The position numbers and the translations under genes are program-made. Source: an uncultured Eggerthella sp. (lineage in GTDB: Bacteria > Actinomycetota > Coriobacteriia > Coriobacteriales > Eggerthellaceae). From it: DNA of 6,356 bases. This document shows positions 1-5,708 of the stretch, piece after piece. The notes under the pieces are model-generated. The model saw nothing but the letters and a program-made list of their open reading frames with translations. It had not been told where the DNA came from and searched no databases. The stretch lies in the NCBI GenBank assembly GCA_900548955.1, contig URMQ01000099.1, positions 1 through 6,356 on the forward strand, read 5' to 3'. The number at the start of each line of letters is the position of its first letter. Position 1 is the first letter of the stretch.

Positions 1-1
1 C

Positions 2-1036
2 GATACTGTTGAAATTGAAAACTACTGCACAAAAATTTGCAGAACGATTGAGGAGAATACATTTTTGTTTGACACCTATGAGCGTGGGCGCGATAAGTTT
101 TCACTTTTCACGCCAAAGCGCGGTCGTGTTTTGGGTCTGTGGATTGAACAGTTGGTTGCAGAAAGTCTTGGTAAAAACGGCTTAGGTATTTTGCCAAATA
201 TCGAAGTAGATTCTTTAGTATTGCGCAAAGATCCCAAGGATCGCACGGTTATTACATATAACACCAAGACCGATCAGTGGGACGATCGCCAAAACTTTAA
301 TCATGCTTTGGAATTTTTAGACCCTGCAATTCCGCAGATGCATTTCAAGGTGCTCAATGTAGAAGACCTGGCGGCACATTTTGTTATGTGGGAATACGCC
401 ATTGCCATGGTGGGCTATCTTATGCAGGTATGTCCATTCGATCAGCCTGACGTTGCGGTAGCTAAAGCAGAGGTGCTCCACATTCTCTCAGAAGGAGCAC
501 GCGAACCTGAATTTATTGAAGATGGTTTGGCAGAAGTTCCAATCGGTAAGGTGGAAGTGCATGTTTCTGATGCTTTGCGCAACAAGGTAGAAGATAATTC
601 ACTGGAATCTGTGTTACGTGCTTTGTTCGGAAGTATTGAGGCAGGAGATTACTTCTCATTCAATGCGTTTTTGCCTTTTACTGGCGAAGGTCGTCGCGAA
701 GCTATTGAGGAAATCCGTCATACCGTTGCTTCCCACTACGGTGTAGCTTCCTGTTTGGAAATTGGTCCTCGCTATTTACACTCTACCGGTCAGCTTCACA
801 AGGGCGGTCCTAATAAGGGCGTTTACCTTATTATTTCTGCTGATGAACCTAAAGATATTGAAATTGATGACGATCGCGCAAGTACCTTAGGACAACTTGC
901 CAAAGCGCAAGCTTCGGGTGATTTTGCTATTCTTTCTTCGCGTGGTCGTCGCTGCGTTCATCTTCATTTGCCTGATAATTCCGCTGTTTCTATTCGTGCG
1001 TTGGCAAAAGCCTTTAAGAAAGTGGTGTATGAATGA
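2..1036 (+). CDS. pgi: Glucose-6-phosphate isomerase domain, C-terminal part (probably of a bifunctional transaldolase/PGI); 5' end outside window
   Basis: The enzyme interconverts glucose 6-phosphate and fructose 6-phosphate in the cytoplasm. The frame is open from base 2 with no stop and no ribosome site before the TTG at 65, so the gene is cut by the window edge; 344 codons plus the stop are visible. Counting from base 2, WIEQLVAESLGK (47-58) matches the PGI family block whose Glu (here E54, compare MESNGK in classical PGIs) is the catalytic base. The stretch LHSTGQLHKGGPNKG (259-273) and CPFDQPDVAVAK further upstream are typical of the PGI domain found fused behind transaldolase; that fusion is inferred, because the transaldolase half would lie outside. 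A stand-alone PGI of the same subfamily is the alternative. The TGA stop overlaps the hypF start, so the two genes are probably co-transcribed and translationally coupled. Confidence 0.87.
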   Translation, partial: DTVEIENYCTKICRTIEENTFLFDTYERGRDKFSLFTPKRGRVLGLWIEQLVAESLGKNGLGILPNIEVDSLVLRKDPKDRTVITYNTKTDQWDDRQNFNHALEFLDPAIPQMHFKVLNVEDLAAHFVMWEYAIAMVGYLMQVCPFDQPDVAVAKAEVLHILSEGAREPEFIEDGLAEVPIGKVEVHVSDALRNKVEDNSLESVLRALFGSIEAGDYFSFNAFLPFTGEGRREAIEEIRHTVASHYGVASCLEIGPRYLHSTGQLHKGGPNKGVYLIISADEPKDIEIDDDRASTLGQLAKAQASGDFAILSSRGRRCVHLHLPDNSAVSIRALAKAFKKVVYE

Positions 1037-3507
1037 GTTGTGAGGCATTAAAACTCACAGTAACAGGTGTTGTACAAGGGGTGGGCTTCCGCCCCTTTGT
1101 CTATCGTGAGGCACTTTCTCACCATATTAGTGGTTGGGTGTTAAACACGGTAGAAGGAGTAATTATTCATGCAGAGGGTCAAACAAATGACCTGGATGCG
1201 TTTGTTATTGCTTTGTCCGAACGTTCGCCCGCTGCTGCTCAAGTACGCGAAATTGCCATTGAAGAAATACCCTTTGAGGGGCTCAAGGAATTTGAAATTC
1301 GCTTTTCTCAGGATAAAGACACCGATGAAACAACACTGGTGTCTCCTGATTTAGCTACGTGCGACGATTGTGTGAAAGAACTCTTCGATCCAAGCAACAG
1401 GCGCTATCACTACCCGTTTATCAACTGCACAAACTGTGGTCCTCGCTTCACTATTATGCGCGCGCTGCCCTACGATCGCGCTCAGACTTCCATGCAGCCG
1501 TTTACTATGTGTTCCGACTGTCAGCACGAATACGACAATCCATTGAACAGGCGTTTTCATGCACAGCCTGATGCCTGCTTTGATTGTGGTCCACAAATTG
1601 GCTGGATTGAATCTGCGCCGAATTCGCCCGAAGTTGCTGAACTTTCGGCCGAAAACATTATGTGGGCTAGCGATGTTGTCACGAGTGACGCCATTATTTT
1701 TCGTGCAGTTCAGTTCTTACGCGAAGGAAAAATAGTTGCTGTTAAAGGTTTAGGTGGCTATCACTTGGTTTGTGATGCTAAAAATCCTCAGGCGCTTGCA
1801 ACCTTGCGTAAACGTAAACATCGTGAAGGTAAGGCTTTTGCTGTTATGGTGGCAAGTGTTGCTGAAGCAAAAAATTATTGTTTTGTAAACGAGGCGGAAA
1901 AACGTCAGCTAGAACTTCCTTCACGTCCTATTGTTTTGTTGCAAAAGCGCCCGGATGCTTTATTTGCTCCTGGTCTTGCTGATGCTCTACCGGAACTTGG
2001 GGTTATGCTTCCCTCTACGCCTGTTCAGCATTTGCTCTTGCATGAATTTGGTGGAATGCTTGTTATGACATCAGGCAATATTCATGACGAACCTATTGTG
2101 ACCGATGAACTGAGCGCTCTTGCCAAGCTAGGAAATGTTGCAGACGCATTTTTAGTGAACAACCGCGCCATCGAGGGGCGCTATGACGATTCGGTTCTGC
2201 GCGTTTTGGATGCGGGTCCTGCAGGGGCTCTTGTTCAATTCATTCGTCGTGCTCGTGGTTATGCGCCGCTTCCGCTTGCTATTTCCGAAAACGAAGCTAC
2301 AAGCAATATGCAAACCGCAGATGCAGAATCCGAAACCCTTCTTGCGGTGGGTCCTGAACAAAAAAACACCTTTACCTATGCTCGCGATGGAAAAGCCTTT
2401 GTGTCGCAACATATAGGAGATATGGAAAGCGTTGCCGTGATGGACGCTTGGCAGGAAACACGTGGGCGTTATGAGCAGCTTTTCCGCTTGCGTCCTACCC
2501 GTCTTGCATGCGATTACCATCCTGAATATCTCACGTCGAAGTGGGCTCACGAACGGGCGCTCAAACAAGCTATGCCAATAACGCAAGTGCAGCATCATCA
2601 TGCGCATATCTTATCCGTTATGGGTGAAAACAACCTGGAAGGTCCTGTTTGTGGTTTCGCCTTTGATGGTACAGGTTATGGTCTTGATGGCGAAATTTGG
2701 GGTGGTGAAGTATTGCTTTCAAACCTTGAAACCTTCGAACGTTTTGCAAACTTTGCTTACATCCCGCTACCAGGCGGTGCCGCAGCGATCAAAAATCCTA
2801 CACGTATTACCTATGGCGCGCTGTGGGCTTTCGATTTGCTTGAACATCCTGCGGCACAGACGTTTGTTCAGCAAGAAGTCCCCGATGCAGAAATGTTTGA
2901 TCAGATGATTGAACGAGGACTTAATACTCCTCAAACTTCTTCGGTTGGTCGTTTGTTTGATGCGGCTTCTGCTTTGCTGGGAATTTGCACGAAGCCAAAA
3001 TATGAAGGCGAAGCAGCCATTCTGCTGGAATCGCGCGTTCATGATTTCCTTGCTCATCCTGATGCGGAAGAGCGCACCCTTTTTAGTCAATATGACCTAC
3101 AAAAGCGCTCAGAGGCGTATGTCATTGAGGTAATAAAAAATGTTGCAACTGAAGAAAGCACTGCGATGGATACTTCGGTTTTGCTTTTGGACGTGGCACC
3201 TGTATTTAAAGCGATGCTTGATGATATGCAGGCAGGGGTTCCTACTGGGCAGATTGCCTGTTGGTTCCACGATGCGTTTGTGCGCGTAATTATGGATATG
3301 GCAGAACTAGTTCGCGCAGTATACGGCATTTCTGTTGTGGCGTTAGGAGGCGGAGTGTTCATGAATCGTTATCTCATAGAACGCATTCTTGCTCAGTTGC
3401 AAGAACGTGGCTTCACCGTCGCACTCAACAAAGAACTACCGCCGAACGATGCATCAATTTCTTACGGGCAGGCTGTGCTAGCATTGCACACACAGACCAA
3501 GGAGTGA
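1033..3507 (+). CDS. hypF: Carbamoyltransferase HypF, [NiFe]-hydrogenase maturation
   Basis: HypF uses carbamoyl phosphate and ATP to carbamoylate the C-terminal cysteine of HypE, the source of the cyanide ligands of the [NiFe] centre; it acts in the cytoplasm. All family domains are present in order. The acylphosphatase domain (about 5-92) has GVVQGVGFRPFVYR with R20 and N38. Two zinc fingers follow, C110-X2-C113-X18-C132-X2-C135 and C160-X2-C163-X18-C182-X2-C185. The YrdC-like domain (about 222-410) runs from KGLGGYH (238-244) to RRARGY (405-410). The Kae1-like domain has HHHAH (521-525), DGTGYG (545-550), VGRLFDA (638-644) and ALGGGVFMN (770-778). At 824 residues it is somewhat longer than the usual 750-770, with extra sequence after the second zinc finger (about 188-222). 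The ATG overlaps the upstream stop as ATGA, with no strong ribosome site of its own. hypC starts 6 bases after the stop. Confidence 0.97.
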   Translation: MSCEALKLTVTGVVQGVGFRPFVYREALSHHISGWVLNTVEGVIIHAEGQTNDLDAFVIALSERSPAAAQVREIAIEEIPFEGLKEFEIRFSQDKDTDETTLVSPDLATCDDCVKELFDPSNRRYHYPFINCTNCGPRFTIMRALPYDRAQTSMQPFTMCSDCQHEYDNPLNRRFHAQPDACFDCGPQIGWIESAPNSPEVAELSAENIMWASDVVTSDAIIFRAVQFLREGKIVAVKGLGGYHLVCDAKNPQALATLRKRKHREGKAFAVMVASVAEAKNYCFVNEAEKRQLELPSRPIVLLQKRPDALFAPGLADALPELGVMLPSTPVQHLLLHEFGGMLVMTSGNIHDEPIVTDELSALAKLGNVADAFLVNNRAIEGRYDDSVLRVLDAGPAGALVQFIRRARGYAPLPLAISENEATSNMQTADAESETLLAVGPEQKNTFTYARDGKAFVSQHIGDMESVAVMDAWQETRGRYEQLFRLRPTRLACDYHPEYLTSKWAHERALKQAMPITQVQHHHAHILSVMGENNLEGPVCGFAFDGTGYGLDGEIWGGEVLLSNLETFERFANFAYIPLPGGAAAIKNPTRITYGALWAFDLLEHPAAQTFVQQEVPDAEMFDQMIERGLNTPQTSSVGRLFDAASALLGICTKPKYEGEAAILLESRVHDFLAHPDAEERTLFSQYDLQKRSEAYVIEVIKNVATEESTAMDTSVLLLDVAPVFKAMLDDMQAGVPTGQIACWFHDAFVRVIMDMAELVRAVYGISVVALGGGVFMNRYLIERILAQLQERGFTVALNKELPPNDASISYGQAVLALHTQTKE
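3499..3504 (+). promoter_or_regulatory. Ribosome binding site of hypC
   Basis: AAGGAG, a full Shine-Dalgarno match, lies in the last codons of hypF and ends 9 bases before the hypC ATG at 3514. It fixes that start, which also places the essential cysteine at residue 2. Confidence 0.85.
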
Positions 3508-3513
3508 TGTGAA

Positions 3514-3753
3514 ATGTGCTTGGCTATTCCTGCACAGGTAAAATCAATCAATGAAGATAACCTGGCAACCGTAGATATTCTTGGTGTCACTCGTCAAGTG
3601 GCGCTTGATTTAACCCCTTCAGCTGAAGTGGGAAGTTATGTATTGATTCATGCGGGCTTTGCTATTGAAGTAGTAAGTGAAGAAGCAGCCCAAGAAACGT
3701 TGGACCTGATTAAAGAATTTCCCGAAATAGCGGACTTGGATGTAGCGTCTTAA
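3514..3753 (+). CDS. hypC: Hydrogenase maturation chaperone HypC (HypC/HybG/HupF family)
   Basis: This small cytoplasmic chaperone pairs with HypD to hold the iron while CN and CO ligands are attached, then delivers the Fe(CN)2CO unit to the hydrogenase large subunit. The 79-residue length is normal for the family. The N-terminus MCLAIPAQV has the invariant Cys2, which becomes functional after Met removal and binds iron and the large subunit. The conserved VLIHAGFAIEVV block (43-54) includes H46, matching the family histidine implicated in iron binding. The beta-barrel core spans about 1-54 and is followed by a charged helical tail (about 55-73). It lies 6 bases after hypF, so co-translation is likely, and 92 bases before hypD, its physical partner. 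Confidence 0.97.
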   Translation: MCLAIPAQVKSINEDNLATVDILGVTRQVALDLTPSAEVGSYVLIHAGFAIEVVSEEAAQETLDLIKEFPEIADLDVAS

Positions 3754-3845
3754 AAGTGTTATGTGTTTGAATTGCGCAACGCTTCATGCTTTAAGCGCTC
3801 ATGGTATTTAATTATCGCGAGGACAAAGCGGTAAGGACGGCAGTT
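3754..3845 (+). other. Non-coding gap between hypC and hypD with weak dyad and weak promoter-like boxes
   Basis: This 92-base spacer is unusual in an operon whose other joints are an overlap or 6 bases. It holds a 5-bp inverted repeat, CGCTT (3780-3784) and AAGCG (3793-3797), with an 8-base loop and no T-run after it, so it is not a convincing terminator. TTGAAT (3767-3772) and TTTAAG (3790-3795), 17 bases apart, each match 4 of 6 positions of the -35 and -10 consensus. That is weak and could be chance. An ATG at 3801 in the hypD frame has no ribosome site and is probably not used. Confidence 0.4.
3833..3837 (+). promoter_or_regulatory. Ribosome binding site that decides the hypD start
   Basis: AAGGA sits 8 bases before the ATG at 3846. 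No comparable site precedes the in-frame ATG at 3801. Family alignment also places the N-terminus at about 3846, since FKDPELAKGLI matches the usual N-terminal helix. Confidence 0.75.
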
Positions 3846-4922
3846 ATGGATTTATCGGTATTCAAAGACCCTGAGCTTGCGAAGGGTCTTATTCATTCAA
3901 TACAAAAGTGGGCACCCCAGCAGGCAACACTGATGGAAGTATGTGGCACTCACACGGTATCTATCGCGCGTAATGGTTTGCGCTCCATGATGCCAGAGGG
4001 CACTCGTTTGGCATCGGGTCCTGGATGCCCTGTGTGCGTTACTTCCAATAAGGATATTGATACCGTCATAGCGCTTTCCCGAGTTCCAGGCGTAAAAATT
4101 ACTACTTTTGGCGACATGACCCGCGTTCCGGGTTCTACTTCGAGCTTACTTAAAGAACAGGCAGCAGGGCGTGATATCAATATCGTGTATTCACCTCTTG
4201 ATGCGTTAAAAATAGCTCAGGAAAATCCAGAAAACGAAGTGGTATTTGTAGGGGTTGGCTTCGAAACTACAACGCCGCTAGTTGCAATGGCAATCAAGCG
4301 TGCGCAGGCTTTAGGTTTGAAAAACTTTAGCGTTTTTGTTGCGCATAAAAATATGCCTAATGCACTTGAAGTAATTGTTTCTGATCCAGCTCTTAAGGTT
4401 GATGCTCTTATTTTGCCAGGTCATGTAAGCACTATTATTGGTATGAAGCCATATGAATTCTTAGCAGAAAAATACGGTGTACCTGGTGTTATCACGGGTT
4501 TTGAGCCGGTGGACATTTTGCAGGGTATTGCCATGATTATGCGCCAGCTTCATGAAGGTCGCGCTGAAATTGAAATTGCCTACAAGCGTGGTGTTGAAGC
4601 GCAGGGTAATACGGTGGCTCTTGCGGCGATTGATGAAGTGTTTGAAACCGTGGATGCTACCTGGCGTGGCCTTGGCGTTATTCCTCAATCGGGATATGCT
4701 ATTCGCCCTAAATTTGCCGAATATGATGCATTTAAGCGCTTTCAGCCCGACGTTGAGCCTACTCAAGAACCTAAAGGTTGTCGCTGCGGAGATGTACTTC
4801 GTGGCGCTATGGCACCTAATGAATGTCCTTTGTTTAGGAAGGTATGTACTCCAGAAAACCCAGTAGGTCCTTGCATGGTATCTTCAGAAGGCTCGTGTGC
4901 AGCGTATTTCCGCTATCTATAA
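3846..4922 (+). CDS. hypD: Hydrogenase maturation iron-sulfur protein HypD
   Basis: HypD is the [4Fe-4S] scaffold that, in complex with HypC, receives cyanide from HypE and assembles Fe(CN)2CO for [NiFe]-hydrogenases. From the ATG at 3846 it is 358 residues, within the family's normal range; the longer reading from 3801 would add 15 residues that are not family-like. The conserved iron/thiol motifs are EVCGTHT with C33 and GPGCPVCV with C61 and C64. FGDMTRVPG, VYSPLDALK, GVGFETTTP, LPGHVS and GFEPVDILQG follow as in other HypD proteins. The C-terminal cysteines C314, C327, C334 and C351 (spacings X12, X6, X16) match the cluster-binding region, ending in the family signature MVSSEGSCAAYF. All key residues are intact, so the protein should be functional. 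hypE, often next, does not follow. Confidence 0.96.
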   Translation: MDLSVFKDPELAKGLIHSIQKWAPQQATLMEVCGTHTVSIARNGLRSMMPEGTRLASGPGCPVCVTSNKDIDTVIALSRVPGVKITTFGDMTRVPGSTSSLLKEQAAGRDINIVYSPLDALKIAQENPENEVVFVGVGFETTTPLVAMAIKRAQALGLKNFSVFVAHKNMPNALEVIVSDPALKVDALILPGHVSTIIGMKPYEFLAEKYGVPGVITGFEPVDILQGIAMIMRQLHEGRAEIEIAYKRGVEAQGNTVALAAIDEVFETVDATWRGLGVIPQSGYAIRPKFAEYDAFKRFQPDVEPTQEPKGCRCGDVLRGAMAPNECPLFRKVCTPENPVGPCMVSSEGSCAAYFRYL

Positions 4923-4932
4923 GTCTTGCGTT

Positions 4933-4978
4933 GCGTTTTCGTTTTCTAAAACCAGAGGTAAAGCTTTAGCCGAAACGC
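4933..4978 (+). terminator. Possible imperfect hairpin after hypD (weak terminator candidate)
   Basis: GCGTTTTCG (4933-4941) can pair with CGAAACGC (4971-4978) with one bulged base, and CTAAA (4946-4950) inside it with TTTAG (4965-4969). It starts 10 bases after the hypD stop, which is the right place for a transcript end. No T-run follows, so a Rho-independent terminator is doubtful; it may only be a 3'-end structure. Confidence 0.22.
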
Positions 4979-5039
4979 TTCAAAAGGGCTTTGTCGAATT
5001 TCCTCTTGCGGGGGGCAACAGGTATCATAAAAATTAATA

Positions 5040-5062
5040 CAACATATTTTTTCTTTATGTTG
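5040..5062. repeat. AT-rich 7-bp inverted repeat
   Basis: CAACATA (5040-5046) and TATGTTG (5056-5062) are perfect inverted copies around a 9-base, almost all-T loop. The site lies about 150 bases before the PH-domain genes. It could be a protein-binding dyad or chance in AT-rich sequence. Confidence 0.4.
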
Positions 5063-5138
5063 AGTTAACGATTAGCAACAAATCGACAAACTGAATCGGC
5101 GATAAGCAGTTTATTTGAGATACTGTTGCTGATTTTAC

Positions 5139-5172
5139 TTACTGATATAGCTTGATTACTGATATAGCTTGA
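5139..5172 (+). repeat. Perfect tandem duplication of a 17-bp unit
   Basis: Two adjoining identical copies of ttactgatatagcttga occupy 5139-5155 and 5156-5172, ending 38 bases before the start codon of the next gene. Each copy contains GATATA/TATAGC, which is -10-like, and the pair lies in the probable promoter region of the PH-domain genes. A recent slippage duplication and a tandem regulator site are both possible; the sequence alone does not decide. Confidence 0.9.
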
Positions 5173-5199
5173 AGAAATTCAAAAGCGGTGACCCTAGGT

Positions 5200-5204
5200 A
5201 AGGA
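5200..5204 (+). promoter_or_regulatory. Ribosome binding site of the first PH-domain gene
   Basis: AAGGA ends 6 bases before the ATG at 5211 and supports that start. The following residues KLDPRIKAVWRI also match the usual beginning of YdbS-like proteins. Confidence 0.7.
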
Positions 5205-5210
5205 TAGGCA

Positions 5211-5708
5211 ATGAGGGGAAGAAGACCAGAGTGCAAGCTCGATCCGCGCATCAAAGCGGTTTGGCGAATTAGTGACGTTATCGTAATAACTATTGTATTT
5301 GCCTGTATTGCTTTGGTGGGTATTATTGCTTGGTTTGCTAATGAATCCACACGGTTTTGGTCAACGCCCTATTGTTTGGTTTGTTTAGTCGCGTATGTTG
5401 TGCTCGTGGTGTTGGATCTTTTTGCGATAACTCCGTTTCGTTATTCTCGTTGGCGCTACCAGTTATTTGACGATTTTCTTGAAATCGAAAACGGTATTCT
5501 TTGGCGAAAGCATATCGTAGTTCCCTTTGTCCGTGTTCAGAATACAGACACGCGTCAAGGTCCGGTTCTTCGTGCGTTTGGGCTGGCATCAGTAATGGTT
5601 TCTACAGCAGGTGCATCCTTCGAAATTCCTGGACTTCGTGCCGATGAAGCTGACCAAGTGCGTGATCGAGCTGCCGAACTGGCACGAATTGCTCGAGAGG
5701 ACGTATAA
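5211..5708 (+). CDS. YdbS-like membrane protein with bacterial PH domain (bPH2, DUF304 family)
   Basis: This is a 165-residue inner-membrane protein, close to the usual length of about 160. A short basic N-terminus (RGRRPECKLDPRIK) precedes two predicted membrane helices, about 20-42 (SDVIVITIVFACIALVGIIA) and about 53-73 (LVCLVAYVVLVVLDLF). A soluble PH-like domain follows (about 77-160). The family signature is clear: RYQLFDDFLEIENGILWRK, then VPFVRVQNTDTRQGPVLRAF (104-123), then GLASVMVSTAGASFEIPGL. The role of the family is poorly known; its members occur as adjacent YdbS/YdbT pairs and have been linked to envelope functions and to resistance to some antimicrobials in certain species. Here too a YdbT-like partner follows directly, with the ATG adjoining this gene's TAA. 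The start is set by AAGGA at 5200-5204. Confidence 0.88.
   Translation: MRGRRPECKLDPRIKAVWRISDVIVITIVFACIALVGIIAWFANESTRFWSTPYCLVCLVAYVVLVVLDLFAITPFRYSRWRYQLFDDFLEIENGILWRKHIVVPFVRVQNTDTRQGPVLRAFGLASVMVSTAGASFEIPGLRADEADQVRDRAAELARIAREDV
5696..5701 (+). promoter_or_regulatory. Ribosome binding site of the second PH-domain gene
   Basis: AGAGGA lies inside the last codons of the upstream gene, 7 bases before the ATG at 5709. It supports independent or coupled initiation at that ATG. Confidence 0.6.

Larger units (their letters stand above)
4923..5210. other. 288-base intergenic region between hypD and the PH-domain genes
   Basis: No protein gene is visible on either strand; the short reverse-strand reading from 5350 to 5156 is a shadow of the next gene. 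The stretch becomes AT-rich after about 5025 and contains a G6 run at 5010-5015. It must hold the end of the hyp transcript and probably the promoter of the PH genes. However, I see no hairpin followed by a T-run and no -35/-10 pair with good spacing. Its visible structure is an imperfect hairpin near 4933-4978, an AT-rich inverted repeat at 5040-5062 and a tandem 17-bp repeat at 5139-5172. No remnant of hypE is recognisable. Confidence 0.7.

Noticed and set aside
65..1036. TTG at 65 as the true start of the isomerase gene
   Set aside because: The frame is open without a stop back to base 2, no ribosome site precedes 65, and the conserved PGI block begins within about 10 residues of it, leaving far too little N-terminus. 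The gene is cut by the window edge.
2152..2607. 151-residue reverse-strand open frame inside hypF
   Set aside because: It is antisense to a well-conserved part of hypF, has no recognisable domain and no plausible ribosome site, and is one of several such shadows over hypF.
3801..3845. Longer hypD starting at the ATG at 3801
   Set aside because: It has no Shine-Dalgarno sequence and adds 15 residues unlike HypD proteins. The ATG at 3846 has AAGGA 8 bases upstream and gives the expected N-terminus.
5115..5151. Promoter for the PH genes using TTGAGA (5115-5120) or the TATAGC inside the tandem repeat
   Set aside because: No matching partner box lies at 16-18 bases: TTGAGA is followed at 17 bases by CTTACT, and upstream of TATAGC at that distance there is only CTGTTG. 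I do not call a promoter.
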